Below, piece by piece: positions 9,879 to 18,789 of a DNA stretch of 64,000 nucleotides. Origin of the DNA: an uncultured Flavobacteriaceae bacterium (lineage in GTDB: Bacteria; Bacteroidota; Bacteroidia; Flavobacteriales; Flavobacteriaceae). Both the position numbers and the translations under genes were made by a program. Within the stretch, counting starts at the first letter, position 1; each line of letters opens with the position of its first letter. The notes beneath the pieces are model-generated. The model saw only the letters and a list, made by a program, of their open reading frames with translations, ran no database searches and was not told where the DNA came from. Location of the stretch: NCBI GenBank assembly GCA_947497145.1, contig CANMFQ010000002.1, positions 303,693-367,692 of the forward strand, in the 5' to 3' direction.

Positions 9879-10496
9879 ATGTCTGGGTTAATAGGAAAGA
9901 AAGTAGGTATGACCAGTATTTTTGACGAGAATGGAAAAAACATTCCATGTACCGTTATAGAAGCTGGGCCATGCGTAGTTACCCAAGTCAGAACCGAAGA
10001 GGTTGACGGGTATAGTGCCCTTCAGCTTGGTTTCGATGACAAGGCAGAGAAACGTGCTAATAAGGCCGAGTTAGGTCATTTTAAAAAGGCAGGTGTATCT
10101 CCTAAGAAAAAAGTCGTTGAGTTCCAAGATTTTGAAGGTGAGTACAAATTAGGAGACACATTAAATGTTGACGTGTTTGTAGAAGGTGAGTTTGTTGATG
10201 TTATTGGAACATCAAAAGGTAAGGGCTTTCAAGGTGTTGTTAAGCGACATGGTTTCGGCGGTGTTGGTCAAGCAACTCATGGGCAGCACAACAGATTAAG
10301 AGCTCCTGGTTCTATTGGTGCGGCTTCGTATCCTGCAAGAGTTTTTAAAGGAATGAAAATGGCTGGAAGAATGGGTGGTGACCGTGTTACTGTTCAGAAT
10401 CTTAAAGTTTTAAAAGTAGTAGCAGAGAAAAACCTTTTAGTAGTAAAAGGATGTGTACCTGGTCATAAGAATGCTTACGTAACTATTCAGAAGTAA
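9879..10496 (+). CDS. rplC: 50S ribosomal protein uL3
   Basis: The 205-residue product is a complete uL3. It carries [15 protein letters not shown] at the start and the peptidyl-transferase-side loop with [10 protein letters not shown] and [17 protein letters not shown]. It binds 23S rRNA early in 50S assembly. It opens the S10-type block and overlaps rplD by one base (TAATG), so the two are translationally coupled. The 199-bp spacer before it contains a terminator-like hairpin and no clear consensus promoter. Confidence 0.99.
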   Translation: MSGLIGKKVGMTSIFDENGKNIPCTVIEAGPCVVTQVRTEEVDGYSALQLGFDDKAEKRANKAELGHFKKAGVSPKKKVVEFQDFEGEYKLGDTLNVDVFVEGEFVDVIGTSKGKGFQGVVKRHGFGGVGQATHGQHNRLRAPGSIGAASYPARVFKGMKMAGRMGGDRVTVQNLKVLKVVAEKNLLVVKGCVPGHKNAYVTIQK

Positions 10497-11125
10497 TGAA
10501 AGTAGCAGTTTTAGATATCAAAGGAAAAGAAACAGGTAGAAAGGCAGACCTTTCTGATGCTGTTTTCGCAATAGAACCTAACAATCACGCAGTTTATCTT
10601 GATGTTAAGCAGTACTTGGCTCACCAGAGACAAGGAACGCATAAATCAAAAGAGAGAGCAGAGATTGCTGGTAGTACTAGAAAAATAAAGAAGCAAAAAG
10701 GAACTGGTACTGCACGTGCAGGTAGTATTAAGTCTCCTATCTTTAGAGGTGGTGGTCGTATTTTTGGCCCTAGACCTAAGGATTATACGCAAAAATTGAA
10801 TAAAAACTTGAAGCGTTTAGCTCGTAAATCAGCCTTGAGTATCAAGTCTAAAGAGAAGGCGATTTTAGTTGTTGAAGATTTTGATTTTGATGCGCCAAAA
10901 ACAAAAGATTTTGTTGAGATTTTGAAGAGTTTAGGCTTGGAGAATAAAAAATCTTTATTTGTGTTGGGCGATTCAAATAATGGTGTATATTTGTCTTCGC
11001 GTAATTTGAAGCGCTCTGAAGTTATAACTAATTCAGAATTAAGCACTTATAAAATTTTAAACGCAAACAATATAGTCTTGTTGGAGGGTTCATTAGAAGG
11101 AATCGAAACAAACTTAAATAAATAG
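10496..11125 (+). CDS. rplD: 50S ribosomal protein uL4
   Basis: A full-length (209-residue) uL4, whose extended loop lines the peptide exit tunnel. The loop is visible as STRKIKKQKGTGTARAGS and RGGGRIFGPRPKDY. In E. coli uL4 also represses the S10 operon by attenuation; here the only obvious terminator-like element lies before rplC rather than before rpsJ. The start codon overlaps the rplC stop, and rplW follows after 7 bp. Confidence 0.99.
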   Translation: MKVAVLDIKGKETGRKADLSDAVFAIEPNNHAVYLDVKQYLAHQRQGTHKSKERAEIAGSTRKIKKQKGTGTARAGSIKSPIFRGGGRIFGPRPKDYTQKLNKNLKRLARKSALSIKSKEKAILVVEDFDFDAPKTKDFVEILKSLGLENKKSLFVLGDSNNGVYLSSRNLKRSEVITNSELSTYKILNANNIVLLEGSLEGIETNLNK

Positions 11126-11132
11126 AAGAACC

Positions 11133-11423
11133 ATGAGTGTGTTGATAAAGCCAATAATAACGGAAAAAATGACTGCAGACAGCGAGTTGTACAACCGTTA
11201 TGGTTTCGTTGTTGACCCAAAGGCCAACAAGATCCAGATAAAGGAAGCTGTTGAAGCAGTTTATGGGGTTTCTGTAAAGAAAGTTCGTACCATGAATTAT
11301 GGTCCATCGAGAAAATCGCGGTATACCAAAACAGGTGTACAGCATGGTAAAACAAATGCTATCAAAAAAGCGATAGTTGATGTAGCCGAAGGAGATATTA
11401 TTGATTTTTACAGTAATCTATAA
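11133..11423 (+). CDS. rplW: 50S ribosomal protein uL23
   Basis: The 96-residue protein has the family pattern LIKPIITEKMT at its start and FVVDPKANKIQIKEAVEAVY in the middle. uL23 lies at the tunnel exit and is the docking point for trigger factor and SRP. It is between rplD (7 bp) and rplB (9 bp) in the conserved S10 order. Confidence 0.99.
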   Translation: MSVLIKPIITEKMTADSELYNRYGFVVDPKANKIQIKEAVEAVYGVSVKKVRTMNYGPSRKSRYTKTGVQHGKTNAIKKAIVDVAEGDIIDFYSNL

Positions 11424-11432
11424 AGACAAAAA

Positions 11433-12257
11433 ATGTCAGTTAGAAAATTAAAACCAATCACTCCTGGACAGCGTTTTAGAGTCGTAAATGGGTTTGACGC
11501 CATTACGACTGATAAGCCGGAGAAAAGTTTACTTGCTCCGTTAAAAAAGTCCGGAGGTAGAAACAGTCAAGGAAAGATGACCATGCGCCATAAAGGTGGA
11601 GGTCATAAAAGGAGGTATCGTGTAATAGATTTTAAACGTGATAAGCAAGATGTTGCTGCAACGGTTAAATCAATACAGTACGATCCAAATAGAACTGCTT
11701 TTATAGCTCTGTTGGAATATACAGATGGCGAAAAAAGATACGTTATTGCTCAAAATGGTTTGCAGGTTGATCAAACGGTATCTGCGGGTAAGACTGCGGC
11801 ACCAGAGATTGGAAATGCACTTCCATTGAGTCAAATTCCTTTAGGTACAATAATTTCATGTATTGAGTTGCGTCCTGGTCAAGGTGCTGTAATGGCAAGA
11901 AGTGCAGGAACATTTGCTCAATTGATGGCAAAAGATGGTAAGTTTGTTACTGTGAAAATGCCTTCTGGAGAAACTAGATTAATTCTTTCTGGTTGTTTGG
12001 CAACTATTGGAGCGGTATCTAACTCTGATCATCAATTATTGGTTTCTGGAAAAGCTGGTAGAAGCAGATGGTTGGGTAGAAGACCAAGAACAAGACCGGT
12101 AGCTATGAACCCTGTCGATCACCCAATGGGTGGTGGTGAAGGTAGAGCTTCAGGTGGTCATCCAAGATCGAGAAATGGTATTCCTGCAAAAGGATTCAGA
12201 ACTCGTCAGAAGACCAAGAGCACCAATAAGTATATAATAGAACGTAGAAAGAAATAA
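11433..12257 (+). CDS. rplB: 50S ribosomal protein uL2
   Basis: This 274-residue protein is a complete uL2, needed for subunit joining and peptidyl transfer. The C-terminal domain has the universally conserved [16 protein letters not shown], including the essential histidine, followed by the basic tail. It is 9 bp after rplW and 13 bp before rpsS. Confidence 0.99.
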   Translation: MSVRKLKPITPGQRFRVVNGFDAITTDKPEKSLLAPLKKSGGRNSQGKMTMRHKGGGHKRRYRVIDFKRDKQDVAATVKSIQYDPNRTAFIALLEYTDGEKRYVIAQNGLQVDQTVSAGKTAAPEIGNALPLSQIPLGTIISCIELRPGQGAVMARSAGTFAQLMAKDGKFVTVKMPSGETRLILSGCLATIGAVSNSDHQLLVSGKAGRSRWLGRRPRTRPVAMNPVDHPMGGGEGRASGGHPRSRNGIPAKGFRTRQKTKSTNKYIIERRKK

Positions 12258-12270
12258 AAAGTAGAAAAAA

Positions 12271-12549
12271 ATGGCACGTTCACTAAAAAAAGGACCTTAC
12301 GTTCACTATAGCTTAGAGAAGAAGATTGAGCAGAATGCTGCTTCTGGAAAGAAGTCGGTAATTAAAACATGGTCAAGAGCTTCTATGATAACGCCTGATT
12401 TTGTAGGGCTAACTATTGCAGTACATAATGGGAGACAATTTGTTCCTGTTTTTGTAACAGAAAATATGGTAGGTCATAAATTGGGAGAATTTTCTCCAAC
12501 ACGATCGTTTAGGGGTCATGCTGGAGCAAAGAATAAAGGTAAAAAGTAA
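12271..12549 (+). CDS. rpsS: 30S ribosomal protein uS19
   Basis: A complete 92-residue uS19 of the 30S head, with [15 protein letters not shown] at the start and [19 protein letters not shown] at the end. It contacts uS13 and helps form the A-site finger bridge. Only 3 bp separate it from rplV. Confidence 0.99.
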   Translation: MARSLKKGPYVHYSLEKKIEQNAASGKKSVIKTWSRASMITPDFVGLTIAVHNGRQFVPVFVTENMVGHKLGEFSPTRSFRGHAGAKNKGKK

Positions 12550-12552
12550 GCT

Positions 12553-12960
12553 ATGGGAGTTCGAAAAAAACAGATGGCCGAAAGAATAAAGGCTGAGAAG
12601 AAAACGGTAGCGTTCGCTAAGTTGAATAATTGTCCGACTTCACCAAGAAAAATGCGTTTAGTTGCAGATTTGGTAAGAGGTGTGCAGGTTGAAAAAGCAC
12701 TGGCAATTTTAAGATTCAATCCAAAAGAAGCTTCGCGTAAACTAGAAAAGTTATTGCTTTCTGCTTTGGCAAATTGGCAAGCGAAAAATGAAGATGCTAG
12801 TTTAGAAGATGCGAATTTAGTTGTAAAAGAAATTCGTGTTGATAGCGGTACTATGTTAAAAAGATTGCGTCCTGCTCCACAGGGAAGAGCGCATAGAATT
12901 AGAAAACGTTCCAACCATGTAACATTGGTTTTGGGGTCTAACAATATAATTGAAAGCTAG
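12553..12960 (+). CDS. rplV: 50S ribosomal protein uL22
   Basis: The 135-residue uL22 has the core [18 protein letters not shown] and the tunnel hairpin [19 protein letters not shown], the region altered in macrolide-resistant strains; no deletion is seen in it. The N-terminus is about 15 residues longer than the E. coli form. It ends one base before the rpsC start. Confidence 0.98.
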   Translation: MGVRKKQMAERIKAEKKTVAFAKLNNCPTSPRKMRLVADLVRGVQVEKALAILRFNPKEASRKLEKLLLSALANWQAKNEDASLEDANLVVKEIRVDSGTMLKRLRPAPQGRAHRIRKRSNHVTLVLGSNNIIES

Positions 12961-12961
12961 A

Positions 12962-13681
12962 ATGGGACAGAAAACAAATCCGATAGGAAATCGTCTAGGA
13001 ATTATCAGAGGATGGGAATCTAACTGGTATGGTGGAAACGATTATGGAGATAAACTAGCTGAAGATAGTAAAATTCGCAAGTATATTCACGTGCGTTTGG
13101 CTAAAGCAAGTGTTTCAAGAGTAATTATAGAGCGTACGCTAAAGTTAATTACGGTAACTGTTACAACTGCAAGACCAGGTATTATTATTGGAAAAGGTGG
13201 ACAGGAAGTTGATAAGCTGAAAGAAGAGCTTAAGAAAATTACTGGAAAGGAAGTCCAAATTAATATATACGAGATTAAAAGACCAGAATTGGATGCTAAT
13301 CTTGTTGCAGCAAGTGTTGCACGTCAAATTGAAAGTAGAATTTCTTTCAGACGAGCTATTAAAATGGCGATTGCAGCAGCAATGCGTATGAATGCTGAAG
13401 GGATTAAGATACAAATTTCAGGACGTTTGAACGGTGCAGAGATGGCGCGTTCAGAATCGTATAAAGATGGTAGAATTCCATTATCAACGTTTCGTGCTGA
13501 TATCGATTATGCTTTACATGAGGCTCAAACTACCTATGGTAAATTAGGTATTAAAGTTTGGATTATGAAAGGTGAAGTGTACGGTAAAAGAGAGCTTTCT
13601 CCATTAGTTGGTATGACCAAAGGTCAGAACGACAAAGGGGGTAAGAACGATGGTCAAAGAAAACAACGCCGTAGAAAGTAA
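12962..13681 (+). CDS. rpsC: 30S ribosomal protein uS3
   Basis: I start this gene at ATG 12962, giving [13 protein letters not shown] and 239 residues, because uS3 proteins begin this way. A TTG at 12950 would add four residues and overlap rplV, which is unlikely. The KH domain motif [14 protein letters not shown] is intact near residue 80, and [21 protein letters not shown] marks the C-terminal domain. uS3 lines the mRNA entry pore and contributes to helicase activity. rplP follows after 19 bp. Confidence 0.98.
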   Translation: MGQKTNPIGNRLGIIRGWESNWYGGNDYGDKLAEDSKIRKYIHVRLAKASVSRVIIERTLKLITVTVTTARPGIIIGKGGQEVDKLKEELKKITGKEVQINIYEIKRPELDANLVAASVARQIESRISFRRAIKMAIAAAMRMNAEGIKIQISGRLNGAEMARSESYKDGRIPLSTFRADIDYALHEAQTTYGKLGIKVWIMKGEVYGKRELSPLVGMTKGQNDKGGKNDGQRKQRRRK

Positions 13682-13700
13682 TTTTTTAAAGAAGTAGAAA

Positions 13701-14126
13701 ATGTTACAACCGAAAAGACAGAAGTTTCGTAAGATGCAGAAAGGCCGTATGAAGGGCATTGCTGGTAGAGGGCATTTGCTTTCTAATGGTATGTTTGGTC
13801 TTAAATCTTTGGAAACTAGCTTTATAACAGCACGTCAGATAGAAGCTGCGCGTATTGCAGCAACAAGATACATGAAAAGAGAGGGGCAATTATGGATTAA
13901 GATATTTCCAGACAAGCCTATTACTAAAAAGCCATTAGAGGTACGTATGGGTAAAGGTAAAGGAGCTCCCGAGTATTTTGTAGCTTGTGTATTGCCAGGA
14001 AGAATTATGTTTGAGGTTGCTGGTGTACCTATGGATATTGCAAAAGAAGCATTGCGTTTAGCCGCTCAAAAGCTTCCGGTGAAAACAAAATTTATTGTTG
14101 CAAGAGATTATACTGCTGAAGACTAA
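13701..14126 (+). CDS. rplP: 50S ribosomal protein uL16
   Basis: A complete 141-residue uL16, placed near the A site of the 50S subunit, with [19 protein letters not shown] at the start and the loop [13 protein letters not shown]. It is between rpsC and rpmC in the standard order; its stop codon is 12 bp before the rpmC ATG. Confidence 0.99.
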   Translation: MLQPKRQKFRKMQKGRMKGIAGRGHLLSNGMFGLKSLETSFITARQIEAARIAATRYMKREGQLWIKIFPDKPITKKPLEVRMGKGKGAPEYFVACVLPGRIMFEVAGVPMDIAKEALRLAAQKLPVKTKFIVARDYTAED

Positions 14127-14138
14127 TTGAAGGAAATC

Positions 14139-14330
14139 ATGAAAAAAAAGGAAATCAAAGAATTATCTGTTGAAGAGCTTAAATTGAAGTATGCAGAGCT
14201 TAAAAAAGAGCATGCAAACTTAAAGATAGCGCACTTCGTTACTCCTTTGGAAAACCCACTTCAGATTAGAAAGGTTAGAAGAACGGTAGCAAGATTAGCA
14301 ACAGAATTAACTAATAGGGAAAACCAATAA
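14139..14330 (+). CDS. rpmC: 50S ribosomal protein uL29
   Basis: uL29 is a small alpha-helical hairpin at the tunnel exit. I use ATG 14139 ([15 protein letters not shown], 63 residues), the typical start for the family. An in-frame TTG directly after the rplP stop would add only four atypical residues. The C-terminal half has the expected [15 protein letters not shown]. rpsQ follows after 13 bp. Confidence 0.97.
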   Translation: MKKKEIKELSVEELKLKYAELKKEHANLKIAHFVTPLENPLQIRKVRRTVARLATELTNRENQ

Positions 14331-14343
14331 CTGGTTCTGCTTT

Positions 14344-14604
14344 ATGGAAGAAAAAAGAAACTTAAGAAAAGAGAGAGTAGGGGTTGTTACCAGCAACAAA
14401 ATGGAGAAATCTATTGTTGTGTCTGAGGTAAAACGAGTAAAGCACCCTATGTACGGTAAATTCGTTTTGAAAACGAAAAAGTATGTTGCGCACGACGAGA
14501 AAAACGACTGCAGAGAAGGCGACACCGTAAAAATTATGGAAACACGTCCTTTAAGCAAAACGAAATGTTGGAGGTTAGTAGAAATCTTAGAAAGAGCTAA
14601 ATAA
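14344..14604 (+). CDS. rpsQ: 30S ribosomal protein uS17
   Basis: The 86-residue OB-fold protein uS17 carries [16 protein letters not shown] and HPMYGKFV, with the usual [19 protein letters not shown] ending. It binds helix 11 of 16S rRNA. It is 2 bp upstream of rplN. Confidence 0.99.
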   Translation: MEEKRNLRKERVGVVTSNKMEKSIVVSEVKRVKHPMYGKFVLKTKKYVAHDEKNDCREGDTVKIMETRPLSKTKCWRLVEILERAK

Positions 14605-14606
14605 TT

Positions 14607-14975
14607 ATGTTACAGCAAGAATCAAGGTTAAAGGTAGCGGACAACACAGGAGCGAAGGAGGTTTTAACTATTCGCGTTCTCGGTGGAACTAAAAGAAGGT
14701 ATGCTTCTATAGGTGACAAAATTGTTGTTACTGTTAAGGAGGCAACTCCAAATGGAGGTATTAAAAAAGGAGCTGTTTCAACAGCGGTTGTGGTACGTAC
14801 AAAAAAAGAAGTAAGACGCCCTGATGGATCTTATATTCGTTTTGACGACAACGCATGTGTGTTGTTAAACCCAACAGGTGAAATGAGAGGAACGCGTGTT
14901 TTTGGACCCGTTGCTAGAGAGCTTCGTGATAAGCAATTCATGAAAATTGTATCATTGGCCCCAGAGGTACTATAA
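14607..14975 (+). CDS. rplN: 50S ribosomal protein uL14
   Basis: A 122-residue, highly conserved uL14: it starts [19 protein letters not shown] and ends REKQ-like as [18 protein letters not shown]. It forms an intersubunit bridge and is the docking site for the silencing factor RsfS. In the classical scheme this gene heads the spc operon, but no separate promoter is visible here because rpsQ ends 2 bp before it. Confidence 0.99.
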   Translation: MLQQESRLKVADNTGAKEVLTIRVLGGTKRRYASIGDKIVVTVKEATPNGGIKKGAVSTAVVVRTKKEVRRPDGSYIRFDDNACVLLNPTGEMRGTRVFGPVARELRDKQFMKIVSLAPEVL

Positions 14976-14988
14976 TTTATAGCGAAGA

Positions 14989-15303
14989 ATGAAAAAGTTG
15001 AAAATAAAAACAGGAGATACTGTACGAATTATAGCTGGAGACCATAAAGGTACTGAAGGTAAAGTGATGCGTGTAGATATTGAAAAGAATAAAGCAATTG
15101 TTGAGGGTGCTAACATGGTTTCAAAACATGAAAAGCCCAGTGCGAAAAATCCACAAGGAGGTATTGTACAAAAGGAAGCACCTATTCATATTTCTAATTT
15201 ATCATTAATTGATGCTAAATCTGGTGAAGCAACTAGAGTAGGGTATAAAATGGTCGATGGAAAAAAGGTGCGATTTGCTAAAAAATCCAATGAAGTAATT
15301 TAG
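14989..15303 (+). CDS. rplX: 50S ribosomal protein uL24
   Basis: A complete 104-residue uL24 with the KOW motif [20 protein letters not shown] at the start and [18 protein letters not shown] toward the end. It is an assembly initiator of the 50S subunit. rplE begins 2 bp later. Confidence 0.99.
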   Translation: MKKLKIKTGDTVRIIAGDHKGTEGKVMRVDIEKNKAIVEGANMVSKHEKPSAKNPQGGIVQKEAPIHISNLSLIDAKSGEATRVGYKMVDGKKVRFAKKSNEVI

Positions 15304-15305
15304 TT

Positions 15306-15857
15306 ATGGCTTACGTTGCAAGATTAAAGAAAGAATACGGAGAACGCATAGTAGGTGCGTTGACTGAAGAATTTGGTTACAAAAATGTAATGCAAGTGCC
15401 TAAACTACAAAAAATTGTAGTAAGTAGAGGTGTTGGTGCTGCGGTAGCTGATAAGAAATTAATTGACCATGCGGTTGATGAAATGACAATGATAACTGGT
15501 CAAAAGGCTGTGGCTACCATCTCTAAAAAGGATGTTGCTACCTTTAAATTAAGAAAAGGTATGCCAATTGGAGCTAAAGTTACATTGCGTGGAGAGCGTA
15601 TGTATGAGTTTTTAGATCGTTTAGTGACTAGTGCGTTGCCACGAGTACGTGATTTTCAAGGTATTAAAGCGACAGGTTTTGATGGTAGAGGAAATTACAG
15701 CCTAGGTGTTACAGAGCAAATTATTTTTCCTGAAATAAACATTGATAAAATCAATAGAATCAACGGAATGGATATTACTTTTGTAACCACTGCTAAAACC
15801 GATAAGGAAGCAAAATCATTATTAACAGAATTAGGATTACCTTTTAAAAAGAAATAG
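15306..15857 (+). CDS. rplE: 50S ribosomal protein uL5
   Basis: The 183-residue uL5 binds 5S rRNA in the central protuberance. Recognisable segments are [35 protein letters not shown], and [16 protein letters not shown]. It ends one base before rpsN. Confidence 0.99.
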   Translation: MAYVARLKKEYGERIVGALTEEFGYKNVMQVPKLQKIVVSRGVGAAVADKKLIDHAVDEMTMITGQKAVATISKKDVATFKLRKGMPIGAKVTLRGERMYEFLDRLVTSALPRVRDFQGIKATGFDGRGNYSLGVTEQIIFPEINIDKINRINGMDITFVTTAKTDKEAKSLLTELGLPFKKK

Positions 15858-15858
15858 T

Positions 15859-16128
15859 ATGGCTAAAGAATCAATGAAAGCCCGTGAAAGAAAAAGGGCA
15901 GCGACTGTAGCTAAATATGCTGAAAAGAGAAAAGCTTTGAAAGAAGCTGGAGATTTTGAAGCTTTACAGAAATTGCCAAAGAATGCTTCACCTGTTCGTA
16001 TGCACAACAGATGTAAGATTACGGGGAGACCTAAAGGTTACATGAGAACTTTTGGAATTTCAAGGGTTACTTTTAGAGAAATGGCCAATCAAGGGTTGAT
16101 ACCAGGAGTTAAAAAGGCAAGTTGGTAG
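15859..16128 (+). CDS. rpsN: 30S ribosomal protein uS14, zinc-free type
   Basis: This is the long (89-residue) form of uS14. The zinc-ribbon cysteine pairs of the short form are absent: the core reads [14 protein letters not shown] with a single cysteine. It is therefore the zinc-independent type and cannot be a target of zinc-starvation replacement. It is followed by a 66-bp spacer that can fold into a hairpin before rpsH. Confidence 0.99.
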   Translation: MAKESMKARERKRAATVAKYAEKRKALKEAGDFEALQKLPKNASPVRMHNRCKITGRPKGYMRTFGISRVTFREMANQGLIPGVKKASW

Positions 16129-16140
16129 ATTAGAGTGAAT

Positions 16141-16178
16141 AACTGGTTTCAGGTTTAGCAATAAGGCTAAAAACCGTT
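16141..16178 (+). promoter_or_regulatory. Bulged hairpin in the rpsN-rpsH spacer
   Basis: Three consecutive helices can stack: AAC 16141-16143 with GTT 16176-16178, GGTT 16145-16148 with AACC 16172-16175, and TTTAGC 16154-16159 with GCTAAA 16166-16171, around a 6-nt loop. The left arm has bulges of one and five bases. It ends 16 nt before the rpsH start codon. It has no T-tract, so it is not a terminator; it may be a binding site for a ribosomal protein such as uS8. Confidence 0.5.
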
Positions 16179-16194
16179 ACCGAATTATATAAAG

Positions 16195-16593
16195 ATGGTT
16201 ACAGATACTATAGCAGATTACTTAACACGAATTAGAAACGCGAGTAGAGCGGGTCATAGAGTTGTTGAGATTCCTTCTTCGGGAGTAAAAAAAGAGATAA
16301 CTAAAATATTATTCGATCAAGGATATATTTTGAGTTACAAGTTTGAAGAAAACAAAGTTCAGGACAGCATTAAAATAGCTTTGAAATACGATAAGTATAC
16401 AAAAGATCCTGTAATTAAGAAATTAGAACGTGTAAGTAAGCCTGGTTTACGTAAGTATACTGGAGCTGCAGATTTGCCCAGAGTTTTAAATGGCCTTGGT
16501 GTCGCTATCGTTTCAACCTCTCATGGTGTGATGACGAGTAAGCAAGCAAAAAACGAAAATGTAGGTGGCGAGGTTCTTTGCTACGTATATTAA
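16195..16593 (+). CDS. rpsH: 30S ribosomal protein uS8
   Basis: A full-length (132-residue) uS8 with MVTDTIADYLTRIRNA at the start and the conserved end ISTSHGVM-like VSTSHGVMTSKQAKNENVGG. It binds helix 21 of 16S rRNA and in E. coli represses the spc operon through an rRNA-like site in the mRNA. Here the unusual structured spacer directly upstream is a candidate for such control. Confidence 0.99.
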   Translation: MVTDTIADYLTRIRNASRAGHRVVEIPSSGVKKEITKILFDQGYILSYKFEENKVQDSIKIALKYDKYTKDPVIKKLERVSKPGLRKYTGAADLPRVLNGLGVAIVSTSHGVMTSKQAKNENVGGEVLCYVY

Positions 16594-16612
16594 TAGCATA
16601 AAGATTTAGAAG

Positions 16613-17155
16613 ATGTCTAGAATAGGTAATAATCCAGTAGCAATTCCTGATGGAGTTACGATAGAGGTAAATGAAAATGTGATTACCGTAAAAGGTAAAT
16701 TGGGTGAATTAACTCAAGAATTTTCAGGAGTTTCTGTGAAGATTGAAGATGGTCAACTTTGGGTAACCAGACCCTCTGATTCAAAAGAGCACAAAGCAAA
16801 ACATGGTTTGTATAGATCTTTAGTTTTGAACATGGTTGAAGGTGTTTCAAAAGGATGGACAAAGGAACTTGAGTTGGTAGGTGTAGGTTATAGAGCAAGT
16901 AATCAAGGTCAAAAATTAGATCTTGCACTTGGTTTCTCACACAACATAGTTATTGATCTTGCTCCTGAAGTAAAGGTTGAAACTATTTCTGAAAAAGGAA
17001 AGAATCCTATTGTAAAACTAACTTCTTTTGATAAGCAGTTAGTAGGACAGGTAGCAGCGAAAATTAGAGGTTTCCGTAAGCCTGAGCCATACAAAGGAAA
17101 AGGTGTTAAGTTTGTTGGAGAACAACTAAGAAGAAAAGCAGGTAAATCAGCTTAA
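16613..17155 (+). CDS. rplF: 50S ribosomal protein uL6
   Basis: A complete 180-residue uL6 near the sarcin-ricin loop, with [15 protein letters not shown] at the start and the C-terminal signature [17 protein letters not shown]. It is 19 bp after rpsH and 10 bp before rplR. Confidence 0.99.
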   Translation: MSRIGNNPVAIPDGVTIEVNENVITVKGKLGELTQEFSGVSVKIEDGQLWVTRPSDSKEHKAKHGLYRSLVLNMVEGVSKGWTKELELVGVGYRASNQGQKLDLALGFSHNIVIDLAPEVKVETISEKGKNPIVKLTSFDKQLVGQVAAKIRGFRKPEPYKGKGVKFVGEQLRRKAGKSA

Positions 17156-17165
17156 TAGTAGTATT

Positions 17166-17522
17166 ATGAAATTATCGAAGTCACAAAGAAAATTAAGAAT
17201 CAGAAGGAGAGTACGTAAGGTATGTTCCGGAACTGCTGAAAGACCAAGACTATCTGTATTCAGAAGCAATAAAGAAATTTATGCGCAATTGATTGATGAT
17301 ACTGAAGGAAAAACTTTAGCTGCTGTTTCATCTAGAGATAAAGATCTAGCGAAAGCAAAGGGAACTAAATCTGAGGTTGCTGCACTAGTAGGTAAGGCAA
17401 TAGCAGAAAAATCTAAAGAAGCAGGTATTGAAAAAGTTGCTTTTGATAGAGGAGGTAACCTATACCACGGAAGAGTTAAAGCTTTGGCAGAAGGAGCTAG
17501 GGAAGCAGGATTAAAATTCTAA
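17166..17522 (+). CDS. rplR: 50S ribosomal protein uL18
   Basis: The 118-residue uL18 binds 5S rRNA together with uL5. It shows [18 protein letters not shown] and the ending [24 protein letters not shown]. It is complete and lies 9 bp before rpsE. Confidence 0.99.
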   Translation: MKLSKSQRKLRIRRRVRKVCSGTAERPRLSVFRSNKEIYAQLIDDTEGKTLAAVSSRDKDLAKAKGTKSEVAALVGKAIAEKSKEAGIEKVAFDRGGNLYHGRVKALAEGAREAGLKF

Positions 17523-17531
17523 AATAAGAGC

Positions 17532-18056
17532 ATGTACCAAAAATACAAAAACGTAGAAACGGTTAAACCAGGAGGTTTAGATTTAAAAGATAGATTGGTT
17601 GGTATCCAAAGGGTAACCAAGGTTACTAAAGGTGGTAGAGCTTTTGGTTTCTCTGCAATAGTTGTTGTAGGAGATGAAAATGGTGTTGTAGGTCACGGAT
17701 TAGGGAAATCTAAAGAAGTTGCCACTGCTATTTCTAAAGCTATTGAAGATGCTAAAAAGAATTTAATTCGTATTCCTTTAAATAAAGCTACCTTGCCGCA
17801 TGAGCAGAAGGGTAAATTTGGTGGAGCACGTGTATATATTCAACCAGCATCACATGGTACTGGTGTAATTGCAGGTGGTGCAGTGAGAGCGGTATTGGAG
17901 GCAGTTGGGGTGCATGATGTACTTTCAAAGTCACAAGGTTCGTCAAACCCACACAATGTAGTAAAGGCTACTTTTGATGCTTTGTTGCAATTAAGAGGAG
18001 CACACACTATTGCAAAGCAAAGAGGTGTTTCTTTAGAAAAAGTTTTTAAAGGATAA
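17532..18056 (+). CDS. rpsE: 30S ribosomal protein uS5
   Basis: A 174-residue uS5, involved in mRNA unwinding and accuracy. The double-stranded-RNA-binding-like N-terminal part has [24 protein letters not shown], and the C-terminal part has [18 protein letters not shown]. The stretch altered in spectinomycin-resistant mutants (near TKGGRAF) looks normal. The next gene, rpmD, is 75 bp away across a foldable spacer. Confidence 0.99.
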   Translation: MYQKYKNVETVKPGGLDLKDRLVGIQRVTKVTKGGRAFGFSAIVVVGDENGVVGHGLGKSKEVATAISKAIEDAKKNLIRIPLNKATLPHEQKGKFGGARVYIQPASHGTGVIAGGAVRAVLEAVGVHDVLSKSQGSSNPHNVVKATFDALLQLRGAHTIAKQRGVSLEKVFKG

Positions 18057-18079
18057 ATTAAGTATAAAGTACAAGGTAG

Positions 18080-18111
18080 TTTGTGATGCGTAAGGGTATA
18101 CGAATTACAAA
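18080..18111 (+). promoter_or_regulatory. Hairpin in the rpsE-rpmD spacer
   Basis: TTTGTGAT (18080-18087) can pair with ATTACAAA (18104-18111) over eight positions, including one G-T pair; inside it CGT (18089-18091) pairs with ACG (18100-18102). It ends 20 nt before the rpmD start and has no T-tract. AT-rich, so only modest support. Confidence 0.35.
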
Positions 18112-18131
18112 TTATCAAATACTATAGAATT

Positions 18132-18311
18132 ATGGCAAAGATCAAAGTTAAACAGTTAAAGAGCGCTATCAAAAGACCTCAAAATCAAAAAAGAACCCTT
18201 GAGGCTCTTGGTTTGAAAAGAATAGGTCAGGTTGTGGAACATGAAAACACACCCAATATTGTTGGCATGATAAATAAAGTTAAACACTTAGTTTCTACAG
18301 AAGAAGCTTAA
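18132..18311 (+). CDS. rpmD: 50S ribosomal protein uL30
   Basis: The 59-residue product begins MAKIKVKQLKSAIKRP and contains the family pattern TLEALGLKRIGQVVEHENTP, followed by a helix ending KVKHLVSTEEA. It lies between rpsE and rplO, exactly where rpmD is expected. Confidence 0.96.
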   Translation: MAKIKVKQLKSAIKRPQNQKRTLEALGLKRIGQVVEHENTPNIVGMINKVKHLVSTEEA

Positions 18312-18324
18312 CACATATACGGTA

Positions 18325-18777
18325 ATGAATTTAAGTAATTTAACACCAGCTGAAGGTTCTGTCAATAGAGATGGAAAACGATTAGGAAGAGGGCAAGGAT
18401 CAGGTAAAGGTGGTACTGCTGCAAGAGGTCATAAAGGGGCTAAATCAAGATCAGGTTATTCTAAGAAAATTGGTTTTGAAGGTGGTCAAATGCCATTGCA
18501 AAGACGTGTGCCTAAATTTGGTTTTACAAACATCAACCGTAAAGAGTATCAAGGTATCAACCTTTCTACTTTGCAAGAATTGGTTGATAAAGGTGCAGTA
18601 AAGGATACGGTTACTTTTGAAACCTTAATAGAAAACAGATTAGCTCGTAAGAATGATTTGGTTAAAATATTAGGTGGTGGAGAATTGAAAGCGTCTTTAA
18701 AAATTTCTGTGCATAAATTTACGGCTACTGCAAAGGCAGCAATTGAAGCTGCAGGTGGCGAAGCAATAAGTTTATAA
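18325..18777 (+). CDS. rplO: 50S ribosomal protein uL15
   Basis: The 150-residue uL15 has the glycine-rich, basic N-terminal extension RLGRGQGSGKGGTAARGHKG that threads into 23S rRNA, and the globular part ending AAIEAAGGEAISL. It is complete, 13 bp after rpmD and 12 bp before secY. Confidence 0.99.
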   Translation: MNLSNLTPAEGSVNRDGKRLGRGQGSGKGGTAARGHKGAKSRSGYSKKIGFEGGQMPLQRRVPKFGFTNINRKEYQGINLSTLQELVDKGAVKDTVTFETLIENRLARKNDLVKILGGGELKASLKISVHKFTATAKAAIEAAGGEAISL

Positions 18778-18789
18778 GCAAAATACATT

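Noticed and set aside
10783..11355. Two overlapping leftward frames at the rplD-rplW junction
   Set aside because: Cysteine- and phenylalanine-rich translations typical of antisense to ribosomal protein genes; no independent support.
12950..12961. TTG start four codons before the rpsC ATG
   Set aside because: It would overlap rplV and give an atypical MKARMGQK start; uS3 proteins start MGQK.
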